Source: Vitis vinifera
Taxonomy: Eukaryota > Streptophyta > Magnoliopsida > Vitales > Vitaceae
NCBI RefSeq assembly: GCF_030704535.1
Contig: NC_081807.1
Coordinates: 11,299,501 to 11,363,500 of the forward strand
Direction: 5' to 3'
DNA: 64,000 nucleotides
Made by a program: the position numbers and the translations under genes. The notes beneath the pieces are model-generated. The model saw only the letters and a list, made by a program, of their open reading frames with translations. It made no database searches and had not been told where the DNA came from. Below, one piece after another: positions 24,922 through 34,900 of the stretch; positions within the stretch are counted from its first letter, which is position 1, and each line of letters begins with the position of its first letter.

Positions 24922-25522
24922 TGTTGAGGCCTCGCATCCCTGTGATCCACGTAGTTGCCAAATGGACGCATGCTCTCAACCAAAATTGAGTTCTGGTTCA
25001 GTTGTCCCTGCAAAAGATGTCCGGACAGGGTGTCCAGACACACCCTTCGATGGTTTTGTCAGCCATGGTTAGAGAGATAAAGCAGTTGACTTTTTATTAG
25101 GTATAGCAAGCTTACCTTCTTCCTTGTGTGAAGGTTCATATATATAGTGACAGAAGCTCTGTCTCCCTCTTTAATGGTGGGGAGACTTTTTGGCTCGTCA
25201 TGATGTCTCTAGGTGATGGCAGGGCCATCATCACCTTTAGGGCGGCTGTCAGAGATCGTGTGAGGTGACTTGCCATCATTCCTGTCCTCTCGCTCTACAG
25301 GTGGCAGAACGTGGGCCATGGCAGGCTGTAGGAATGACGTAGTAAGACTTGCTTGCTTTAGTCAATGATCCAGACAAACATATCCAGATAGGATATGTCG
25401 ATCGTCCAGATGTGATATGGCGGTCGTCCGGATGTGATGTTTGCGAGTATCGTGTGCTTCTCCCTGAGGGAGTCCGGATAGGGGAAGCGCACCACGTGTC
25501 ATTAGAGAGAGGGGTCCCTACA
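24922..25522 (-). repeat. 5' LTR of the Tat element (601 bp)
   Basis: Pairs with 13371-14003. It is flanked on the right by cagct (25523-25527), the target duplication shared with 13366-13370. It contains many ATCCGGATA-like motifs. Confidence 0.9.
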
Positions 25523-26122
25523 CAGCTCATGGGCTAGTGCCATAAAAAAGGAGAGCTAGTAAGGGTCACAAACCACTATTTAGTAGGGACCATGGGCTAC
25601 ATGGCTCCTGAATGTTTCATGACAGGCAAGGCTAGTAAGGAATCTGACTTGTACAGTTTTGGAATTGTTGCATTGGAAATTTGCTGTGGAAGAAGAGTCG
25701 TGGAAACAAAGGCCGAAGAAAATCAGATCAGATTGGTGGAGTGGGTTTGGGACCTCTATGGCGTAGGAAAACTTCTTGAAGCAGCTGATCCAAGACTGTT
25801 TGTAGATTATGATGATCAACAAATGGAGCAATTGATGATTGTTGGTCTTTGGTGTGCTCACCCTGATTGCAATGCTCGTCCTTCAATGAGGGAAGCAATG
25901 AGTGTCCTTAATTCTGAAGCTTTATTGCCTCTTCTTCTTATAAAAATGCCTATGCCAATGTATTACGCTCCCCCAGCGCTGCAGACATCCTATAGCACTA
26001 GCCTTTTTGAGAGAAACCACACCCAGTTTTCCAACTCCTCTAATGGCACCACGGACTCATCAAAGGTCTCTAAATCTTCTTCAACCTTGTCTCAATCCGC
26101 ATCCCTATTGCACACACGCTAA

Positions 26123-27300
26123 TTCGGTCGGAAATAGCCCTATGATTCAAGGTTTGTTATTTCATTTGAATTTGTTTCATTTCATTATTGTTCATGAGAT
26201 TCATATTATTTGTCCTTGGATCATAGTAAACTCCGATTTCATATATATGGTGTTCTGGTCGATCAATTCTTTCTTCTGTTAATATTAATAATAGTCATTA
26301 TATAGTAATCAGAAATAATTCCTTTGTAAATATAAATTAAAACTTTTTTCTAAGTAAACTGGAACCATTGCTTTTAATAAAAATTGATTTCATTTCTTAA
26401 TAAAAATATTAAAATCATATTTAATTGAAACTCTTCTTAAAAAAATTGAATTTGTAAACATTTTTTTACAAATATTAAAAATCATTTTTTCTAAATAAAA
26501 ATTGTAAAAGACATTTTCTTATAAATAAGTAGCAATTTAGAATACTTTTTGTAAATATAATTTTCTCATATTTAATCTATTATAAAAAAATAAAAAGAAA
26601 AACTATATATTATTAAAATTAATTAAAAACTTATATATTTTCAAATTATTTAATTTTTATATAAAAAATAAAATACGAGAAACTTTAAAGGTGGATATAA
26701 AAAAGAAAAAAAGAAAATCAAATTTAATTAAACTTAATTAAATTTGTATATATATTTAAATTATTTAATCTTTATATATAAAAAAAAAAAATGAGTGAAA
26801 CTTTAAAGGAGGATATATAAATATATAAAAAAATCAAATCAAATTTAATTAAAATTAATTAAATTTGTATATATATTTAAATTATTTAATTTTTATATAA
26901 AAAAAGAAAATGAGTGAAAATCTTTAAATATGATTATATATCAAAAGAATTTATTAATTATATATATATATATATATATATATTATTCTTCACTTCTCTT
27001 TTCTTCTAGTTTTTTTCAATATGTAATTTTTCCTCAAGTTTTCCCGACCGTTATTATTAATTTGTCTTTTCCTTCTTCCTTTTGTCAAACATTCATCATT
27101 ATGAAGCATATTATTATGGGAAAGTTAGGTTATGGGCTATTGATGTGGAAATTATATGATTTTGATAATCCAAATATACAAAAATATGATATCCAACTAT
27201 TAATATGTAAAGTAATATCCAAAATGTGCACTATCTACCGTTTATTTTTCCTCTTCCTAGATTGCCCCTAAATCTCTCCATGTCATCAGCAAATCCTCCC
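26123..27300. repeat. AT-rich 3' flank of LecRK copy 1, duplicated upstream of copy 3
   Basis: No gene seen. 26340-26950 is over 80 percent A/T and matches 59985-60590 almost line by line (for example GTAAACTGGAACC against GTAAACTAGAATCG, then AAAAATTGATTTCATTTC in both). 26957-26982 is a (TA)n run. 27000-27125 resembles the loop and right arm of the inverted repeat before copy 3 (TTCATCATTATGAAGCATAT). It marks one unit of the tandem gene duplication. Confidence 0.75.
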
Positions 27301-27668
27301 CATGTCAGCAGAACAATTTTCAACTTGACCTAATTCTCAAAGCTGAAACAATAAGAAACCTGACCCGAGAACTAAAAGTAGAGAATCTCTCTCACTTCTG
27401 ATCATTTTGCCCTAACCCCATCTGAGGAAATTCCTAATTTCGAACCTAGTTTCAAAAAACACAACTTTCCCTAATAATAATCTCCTCCCTCCTCCATCAT
27501 CACCTATCAGTCTCTTTCCCGCGTTTGGTTCCCAAGAAAGCCCAGGAAAATAAATCCAAATGAGTTCCTATTTCCTCCCCTCCACTTTCCCACAGTTTCT
27601 TCCCAACCAAACACACTATTTCTGAGCTTCAACACTCCTTTTTTGTCGACGCTTCAATCGGTTTCGAT

Positions 27669-28140
27669 ATGAGAAGAGCGAAAGTTGGCACTTATTGCCC
27701 TTCCCCTGCTCCCACATTGGTGTTTCTCGTTGTACTATTGGTGGGTTCGGTGCAGTTCGTACAGTGCCATAACGTGGATGACTACAACGAGTTTGATAAT
27801 CTCGAGCTTCTTCTGTTGTTCACACAACTTGGTTATGGTCAGATTTCCGATATGACTACAATGCTGAGTGCGGAGTTTCAAAAGCGCTCCAATTTCTGCG
27901 TTAAGGATCCATTAGTTTCTGAAAAAGAGAAAAAAATTGTTGATTCTGGGTTTTGAATAGTTGAAGAGTGAACTGAGCTGGGGCAATTGGTTTAATTAAA
28001 CTCATTTTAAGTGTTTGATTCTTGTCAAATTTGGTTTGACTTTGAACTTGTATTGCCCATCAGGGACGCTGATTGGAACCAAGCTTTTAATCTTTCATTT
28101 AATTTGGACTTCTTTGCTTCTTGCATCCAGAAAACTAAAG
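27669..28140 (+). pseudogene. 5' end of an ABCG24/ABCG28-like transporter gene (fragment)
   Basis: A first exon from 27669 encodes a signal peptide (TLVFLVVLLVGSVQFVQCHN), then LFTQLGYGQISDMTTMLSAE and SNFCVKDP. A second exon, 28064-28140, reads DADWNQAFNLSFNLDFFASC and IQKTKG, with acceptor CCCATCAG and donor AAAG|GTATGAG. This is the luminal N-terminus of plant ABCG24/28-type half transporters. The first donor is lost, since FCVKDP runs on to a stop at 27954, and nothing of the nucleotide-binding or membrane domains follows before 28954. It is probably a truncated or captured gene end; the transporter itself is over 1,000 residues. Confidence 0.5.
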
Positions 28141-28749
28141 GTATGAGTAGTTTTTACAAGTTACATTTGAGCTTGTTTGGATACCTAGAAAATCGAGTAA
28201 AATAGGAAAAAATGGCTTTCATGGGGAAAAAAAAAAAAACATCTGGAATCAATCAATTCTAATTAAACTAGTTGGTTACCTGAGTTAAGTTTCTCATTCT
28301 TTTTTAATTCTTTGGAAGGAAGACAAAATGGAATTTGAAACTCAAATCTTAATGGCTTTTCTTCACCAACTAAAATGGAGGGTCACTAGAAATACCTGTT
28401 GTGTTTCTTGGTCAGAAACTTCATATTTGAGTGCACTGTTATAATATTGGGAAGAATTATAGGAGCATTATTAATGTGATTCGGCTATTGAGACTTCATA
28501 GGAAGGTGGTTTGGGCTGGGTAGGTGTGTATTCCAGTTTTTTTTTTCTCACTTGTCTTGGTGAATTCTTAGCAATGAGACTAGGATTTAAGCTCAAAAGG
28601 TTATACTTATCCATTGTTTCTAACTCTTTTAACTTGTTATGATTGATGAGGAAGATGATAGTTTCTTTCCGACCCATTATTGGAAAGTTTCTCTTTGAGA
28701 CACCATCTTAAGAAAATTAAATATAATAATAATTCTTAAGAAATTTGTA

Positions 28750-28930
28750 TATTTTAAAATGCAAATTATGCTGCTTCTGAATATGCTTGGGAGTCTGCAA
28801 CTCCTCTTGGTACTACATTGATGATGTTAGATGCAAATAAAATGGTTGCTACAGCAAGTTCTTGTAATCCTACTCTGGCTAGTGCAATGACTCGACTCCA
28901 AAGGTGTGCTTTTAGTGGCAGCTGGGAGGT
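28750..28930 (+). other. Unassigned coding-like exon
   Basis: The + frame reads NYAASEYAWESATPLGTTLM and then MTRLQRCAFSGSWEV without stops; composition looks like conserved protein, but I do not recognise it. A solo LTR begins 25 bp later. 28141-28750 between this and the ABCG-like exon shows nothing I can name. Confidence 0.25.
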
Positions 28931-28954
28931 ATAAGTTTCCATTTGGTTGCTCAT

Positions 28955-30900
28955 TGATTACTACTCAAAAAGTGTTATTTGATAGCTTGTGATTAACTCT
29001 TTTAAACAATTTTGAGTAGTAGTTATCACCTTTTAACCCAATTAACATGTTAAGGACCCTTGCAATCAATTCTAATCAATTTGTGTTAAGTTTTGGTGTT
29101 TTGATAGCTTTTTGATCACCAAAGCAATCAGAGATTGAGGAGAGTTCTTTGGAATCCATGACAAAAGATGTCCGGACAGGGCGTCTAAGGCTTGCTCACT
29201 TTAAGTCAATGATCCGGACAACATATCCGGATAGGATAAGCTATCATCCATGGTATGATGCTCATGATTGTCGTATGCTTCTCCTGAGTTGTTTCGGATA
29301 GGAGGAGCGCCGCCATATGTCCTCTTGAGGAATCCGGATGGAGTTGATCTGGACAGCTTGCGCGCTCTGTGTCATCCGGGAGAGGGGTCCCTATGCCTTG
29401 CACACGCAGATGGTCCCCCTTGCGCAGCATAGCTCAGTTCACCCGGGAAAGAATTCCTTGCGCCGACATTTTTTTACATCCGGATATATCTCAGCTAGAT
29501 GGGAGAGGAGGACGCTTCAAATTTTCCGATAGACATGACCGGATCCTCTATTAGCACTCACCCGGAGAACATCATGCACATCATGCATAGCCGCCAATTC
29601 AGATTCTCTAGATAGCTTGGCTTTCTTTTTAGCGATTCGATGGATCCATTTCACAGTCATCATGCACAGCTGCAGTGTTCTCCTAAAGCTTCCTGATATT
29701 TGCGACCGACATTTTAAGATCTTTTGGGATATTTTGCTTTAGATATTTGATGTCTAAATTCCCAAAGTCTCCTTGTAACCCACCTATCATAGGATTCCTT
29801 AGTCTTTAAGTAAGAACAAAGGGTAAATAAATCCATATATATAATTTGTAATCTTCTTGAAAGAAGGATCTCTCTGAAGAGCTTGTTCTCAGAGACAACC
29901 CTTTGTATAAGTAATATACCCACAGAGCGCTTGCTCTGTTTTTTCATACATATATATTTGTGTTTTCTCGTTCTTTTTATTTCTAGCCAAACAAGCTCTG
30001 AGGAAGTTTCCTCAGAGAATGAGTGGCTAGACTTTTAGTTCCTTGGAGTTAAGGTTGCCGGGAAAGGTTCCAAGTGCAAGAATTAGTAGCTTTGTGGTTT
30101 TAGCCATTAATGAAGAGAAAGTGTGATCCTTTAATGATTTCTATGTTTTTAGTTAACTTAAAATGCCTTTAAATCACCTGGGTCAACACTTGATAAGGCA
30201 AGTGATCTCCTTCCATTGAGATGCACTAGTTTATCTCTTGCGAGCTTTTGGAGGTGGTTTGAAGGTAGGATTTTCTAGAATAGCCAACACTTGGTAAGCT
30301 TTTGGACTCTAAGGAGACATCCATTAGTTATCTCTTGCGAGCTTTTGACGGGTAATCCAAGGTTAAAGATCACCTTGAATGGCAAATGCTAGGTGAGAGG
30401 CATGAGCCATTGCAAGTTGCATCAGTGAGAGGGAATTAGAGTTGAAATCCATTTAAAGGATGCATCTGTACAGCATCGGTTAGAGAATTGACTATATGTT
30501 AATTCTCTAATGTGAGGAAATGAATCAAATGACCGAAGCTCTGTTTTTGCATAAGGAACCTCCCCTGTGAACCTGAACCTCCAAGGAATGTTTTTCTTCA
30601 TAAGTAATTTCCATTACTTTATTTTTGGTTAGCTTAAAACCAACCTTTTCCACCAAAGATTATGTTTTCTTTTAAAGCTAACCTTGAAATGAAAAGGCAC
30701 CAATTTAATTTTGAATTGGTATCAGTTGTGAGTTGAAAACCCTTCCCAGTGAACGACCCTAAAGCCACTATGCTATAGTAGCTTTGTCTTTGCTACCCTA
30801 GTACATGATGTAATAGGTTATAAATTTTGTTGATTACTCCCTCAATCAAGGAGCACTAGCTGGACATGTATCAGTTGATACACCAATTGGGCACGAATCA
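28955..30900 (+). repeat. Solo LTR of the Athila-like family, reversed orientation
   Basis: 1946 bp. The + strand starts TGATTACTACTCAAAAAGTG and ends CCAATTGGGCACGAATCA, the reverse of the copies at 15403 and 36395. Flanks are ctcat (28950-28954) and ctcac (30901-30905), a 5-bp duplication with one change. It lacks the 74-bp terminal extension of the full element. Confidence 0.9.
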
Positions 30901-31560
30901 CTCACCTGAGAGGTTACATGTCTATTGCTTATTTAGAGAGTAAGGGGTAGGTTAAGCATGACATTTATCCTACCTGGCCCTACTGGCATTGGACTGGCTC
31001 AATATCACAATTGGGGCAGAAACAGTTTTTATAATGCCAGTCCATCACCAGTCATGATTGCTAATAGTCTTCAAAATAGTAAGTGTCATGTGCCAGTTAG
31101 CTGATTAGTATAGTGCCCACGTACAATGACTGGGGTTCATCATTAGCTGAACATGAATGGAGTGTGCTTCACTTATTTGCTCTTTGGTTTTCGTTCTTAA
31201 TTTTTACATATGTTTTTTTCATAAACATTTTGGACTTTTTATTTAATAGGTATATTGTACCAAAAATGATATAATATAGGGGAAGTTGTATTTTAGGAGG
31301 CCCATTTGAAGGTTAAATGGGAATGAAACCCATAGAAACTGGAATATGGGCTTTGTCCATTAATGATCAGAATATTATTTTTTTTGTGCACTAATTACTG
31401 TTTGGATAAGTTATTCCAAAATTGCCATTTTGTTTTCCTTGTCAGTAGCCACCACGGTCTCTATGTAAGCAACCACGAGTCTCCAAAATTGCCCATGTAA
31501 TCAGCACTCAAATCTGAACCGAAAAGAACCCGATCAGAGGAAACACAACATGAGGTATGT
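30901..31560. other. Intergenic, nothing identified
   Basis: AT-rich DNA without supported open frames on either strand. A short frame starts at 31551 (ATGAGGTATGTG), with no recognisable protein. Confidence 0.4.
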
Positions 31561-31599
31561 GGTTCTCCGTTCAGTGGGTTTTATCTTAGGTGTTTGATT

Positions 31600-32340
31600 G
31601 ATTTTTGGGCAAAGGGCTGTCATTTTACATATGGATTTGGATCTGATCAATGATTTTGTTGACCATTCATATCCAAATGACCTAGTTTTGATTTTTGTTG
31701 GCACTACAAGTACATTTTCTGATCTGTTTTGGTAAAATATCTCGTTTTTACACATGGGTACAAATTCAGTTGATAATTTTGGTAACCATTCATCTAATAT
31801 CCCAGTTCAATTTTTGAGGGAAAATTCTCTCTTTTGGGTGTGGGTTTGAGGATTTTGATGAACATTTCTACATTTTTAGCCCATTCTTCTTATGACCTAG
31901 GTGAAGTTTTGGCATAATAAGTAAATTTGAGAAAGTGTTTTTGGGAGACAGTCTCATTTTTACACATGGGTTTGAATTTGATTGATGATTTGGTGAGCAT
32001 TTCTTAACTATATGGCTACTCATGAAATGACCCATGTAAACTTTTGACTGTATTTTTGGGAAAAAGAGGTCTTAGATTAGATCATTTTGCTGACCATTTC
32101 TCTAATACATGGCCATCCATCCAAAGGCCCACTTCCAAGTTTTGGCACAACATGAACATTTCAGTGTATTTTTGGGAAAGTAGATAAATAAGGCCTTTCT
32201 TTTACATATGGGGTTGAAATTGATTTGATGATTTTGGTGAGCACTTCTCAATTATAGAACCATTCATCCAATGACCCACTTCAAGTTTCGGCACAATAAT
32301 AATATTTCAAAAGCTAATTTTGGGAAGTAGTCTCGCTTTT
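31600..32340. repeat. Degenerate tandem array, unit about 130-150 bp
   Basis: Five diverged units share TTTTACACATGGGTTTGAA, GATTTTGGTGAGCA-TTCTC, CCATTCATCCAATGACCCA and AGTTTTGGCACAATA. Many substitutions and indels between units suggest an old array. It adjoins the younger 180-bp array. Confidence 0.65.
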
Positions 32341-32344
32341 TAGG

Positions 32345-33335
32345 GATTGTACCTTAGGTGCTACCTTAAGAGCCCTTAGGTACTATCTTAATGGCCTTGA
32401 GGTACTACCTTAAGGGACCCTAGGCACTACCTTAGCTAAACCTCAACTCAACCTCTCCTAAGCTTCGGGCCTTCCTTTCTGACCCTTAGACCATGTCATT
32501 GTGTAGTTCTCTTGAGTGCTCAAGTGGTCCACCAATACTTTTTTGGTACTGTACCTTAGGTACTACCTTAGTGGCCTTCAGGTACTACCTTAAGGGACCC
32601 TAGGTACTACCTTAGTTAAACCTCAACTCAACCTCTCCCAAGCCTCAGGCCTTCCTTTCTGACCCTTAGTTCATGCCATTATGTGCTTCTCTTAAGTACT
32701 CAAGTGGTCCACCAATGGTTTTTTGGGACTGTACCTTAGGTACTGCCTTAATGACCTTTAGGCACTACCTTAAGGGACCCTAGGTACTACCTTAGCTAAA
32801 CCTCAACTCAACCTCTCCCAAGCCTCGGGCCTTCCTTTCTGACCCTTAGGCCATGCCATTATGTGCTTCTCTTGAGTATTCAAGTGGTCCACCAATGGTT
32901 TTTTGGGACTGTACCTTAGGTATTACCTTAATGGCCTTTAGGTACTACCTTAAGGGACCCTAGGGACTACCTTAGCTAAACCTTAAATCAACCTCTCCCA
33001 AGCCTTAGACCTTCCTTTTTAACCCTTAGACCATGCCATTATGTGGTTCTCTTAAGTGCTCAAGTGGTCCACCAATGGTTTTTTGGTACTGTACCTTAGG
33101 TACTACCTTAATAGCCTTTAGGTACTACCATAGTGGCCTTTAGGTACTACCTTAAGGGACCCCAGGTACTACCATAGCTAAACTTGAACTCAACCTCTTC
33201 CAAGCCTCGAGTCTTCCTTTGTGACCCTTAGACCATGCCATTATGTGGTTTTTTTAGTGCTCAAGTGGTCCACCAATGGTTTTTTGGTACTGTACCTTAG
33301 GTACTACTTTAATGGCCCTTAGGTGCTAAAATTTT
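32345..33335. repeat. Tandem array of a 180-bp unit with nested 20-21-bp repeats
   Basis: GTACCTTAGG recurs at about 32349, 32551, 32731, 32911, 33091 and 33292, giving three exact 180-bp spacings and two of about 202 bp. Each unit contains two to four copies of a core like CTTTAGGTACTACCTTAAGG, then AACCTCAACTCAACCTCTCC, CAAGCCTCGGGCCTTCC and CAAGTGGTCCACCAATGG. The longer spacings come from an extra core copy. No open frame is conserved. Confidence 0.9.
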
Positions 33336-33469
33336 TTAAAAAAAATTTCCTATATTATCCTCGAATGTTGTACACATATGTGGAGTACATACATTCATTA
33401 TAAATTGCATTATAAATTTCTTGTTTCATTATCAAATATTAACCAACAGCATTTATGTCATCAGATGAC

Positions 33470-33800
33470 GAACAATCAAACATACTATGTAGTGTTTGTC
33501 GGTCGTAGACATGGAGTGTACGATTCATGGGTTGAATGTCTAAAGAATGTCCTACTTTATAAGGGGAGTGTTTACAAATCATATACTTCTAGAGAGGAAG
33601 TTGTCTGAGCTTGGGTGTTCAATGCACCAAGATGGAAGAGAAGTGATGAAATTTCAGCAACTGGCAAACCAAAGTTTGAACTTCCAGTTGATGATCAACA
33701 TTCCTTTCAAATTATTTCATATCCATATGTAATCACTTTCTTTGTTGGCTTATTTGTAGCATGTGTTTTGCATATTGTAATATCTAGCTTAACATAGGTG
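33470..33800 (+). CDS. Small protein with RNase H1 N-terminal (viroplasmin-like) domain, broken or partial
   Basis: From the ATG at about 33469, just after an acceptor-like TCATCAG, the frame reads NNQTYYVVFVGRRHGVYDSW, VECLKNVLLYKGSVYKSYTS and REEVV, then TGA at 33606-33608. The pattern YYVVFVGR-x-x-GVY-x-SW-x-EC...YKSY-x-x-x-EEA is the small N-terminal hybrid-binding domain of RNase H1, also found in caulimovirus viroplasmin and in many stand-alone plant proteins. The same frame continues past the stop as AWVFNAPRWKRSDEISATGK, and a hydrophobic tail (VITFFVGLFVACVLHIVIS) ends at 33797. No RNase H catalytic domain is nearby. Either a plant gene with one nonsense mutation or a gene fragment. 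Confidence 0.55.
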
Positions 33801-34900
33801 CTAGAAATGTGTTATGAATATCAATGTGTAGTACTGTATTTATTAGAACTCCCAAACAATGACTTCTGTGATTATTATTATCAGCTTTGGTAAACAGAAA
33901 ATGCTCACTCAACGGTTGGTATGCCATGGGTGCCACAACCCAAATATATAGGAAGTATGGCATGGGTGCCCAAAGGTTGAGAGGGGCCTTTATATGGAAC
34001 TTATACCATATCCCATGTTTGATTAACAATGAGATACAATATAATATTATATCTCCCATCATTTCTCATCTTCGTTTGAGAATAAAATAAAATAATAACT
34101 GAAATAACATATCCACCTCATTCGTCATCCTTTATAAAAAAGATTTAATGATATTGTTGAAAGCAATGAGATATACATATCTCATGGATTATAAATTATT
34201 TTCTCTAAAATTTTCTCTTTTATTTATTTATTTTTCACGTTGCCCGGCTTAACAAAACAAAAAAAAAGAAAATTGTAAATGTAATTTTGTTTATTTATAT
34301 TAATGAAGAAACAAAAATTACCTATTATATTTTTTCTAAATCCAAAAACTAAATCCCAAGATGAAGTATGTTTTATCACATCTATTTTTATTTCTTTGGT
34401 CATTCAAACACTAGCACAATAACAAACATGATATCTTCGATATTAGTATGTATTAAAAATAATATTCATAGATATCACCGACAAAAATAGTAGCAGATCA
34501 AAGCAAATATTTTCTTTTTGATCTATGGACCCCTTTTTCCCCACAATTCTGAATGAGTCAATTCTATTAGTCAAATTGGACATCTCCATGAAAATGAATC
34601 CCCCAGATAGAATCATTTCCTTTCTCTCTTACATTTCTGGTATCCATATTCAAAGCAACCCACAATATTGCTGGGACTAGGAGTCACTGAATGAGACAAT
34701 GCATTCCCATCCAACTCCATAAAATCATTCAGCCAGTTTGGAAGAAGAAACCGTGGCTGCCACGAAAATATAAACTACACACATAGGACGAAGAAGAAGA
34801 AGAATAGACAAAGACAATTTCTTGAATAACAACTTCCTAGAACCAATTTTTAGGCTTTGGTCTTTACAAACAATGGAATCACAGAATGGCCGGCCATATG
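33801..34900. other. Intergenic region upstream of LecRK copy 2
   Basis: No supported gene. At 33917-33990 GGTATGCCATGGGTGCC and GGCATGGGTGCCCAAAGG recur as imperfect repeats. 34900-35106 is the likely promoter region of copy 2 and matches the arms of the inverted repeat before copy 3 (ATTACTTTGCCGTCTTTGG). Confidence 0.5.

Larger units (their letters stand above)
13371..25522 (-). mobile_element. Tat-lineage Ty3/gypsy LTR retrotransposon inserted in LecRK copy 1
   Basis: A complete but decayed element. LTRs are 13371-14003 and 24922-25522, both starting TGTTGAGGCCTCGCATCCC and ending CCCTACA; the target duplication is cagct. gag, protease, RT, RNase H and integrase run on the minus strand from right to left, so 24922-25522 is the 5' LTR. 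The primer-binding site is next to the right LTR and the polypurine tract next to the left LTR, as expected. A second RNase H-like region and a long antisense gene between pol and the 3' LTR identify the Tat lineage. Coding frames contain stops and frameshifts, so it is not autonomous now. Without the nested solo LTR (15403-17323) it is about 10.2 kb. Confidence 0.9.
12152..26122 (+). pseudogene. LecRK copy 1: L-type lectin receptor kinase pseudogene split by a Tat retrotransposon
   Basis: Two parts: 12152-13370 (signal peptide, legume-lectin domain, transmembrane segment GVVVGLSVCAFVVVGGLGLV, kinase glycine loop LGEGGFGGVYRG and VAIK lysine) and 25528-26122 (activation segment TMGYMAPECFMTGKASKESD to the C-terminus). 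Between them sits a 12-kb retrotransposon with target duplication cagct at 13366-13370 and 25523-25527. It is also broken independently: a stop at 12386 (MYIE then TAG), a lesion near 12560 (GLGKDK then TGA, resuming as TNSTTISFIAVEFDT), a stop at 12808, and TAG for Gln at 13301. About 230 bp are missing after 25557, removing the subdomain V end, the HRD loop and DFG compared with copy 3. The start ATG aligns with the internal Met (MESHKLL) of copy 2. It cannot make an active kinase. Confidence 0.9.

Noticed and set aside
32345..33335. CRISPR array
   Set aside because: The unit is 180 bp and contiguous, with no unique spacers, and the genome is a plant's.
33470..33800. Endogenous caulimovirus remnant
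   Set aside because: The viroplasmin-like domain is also found in RNase H1 and plant proteins. No movement, coat or RT sequence of a caulimovirus is nearby.
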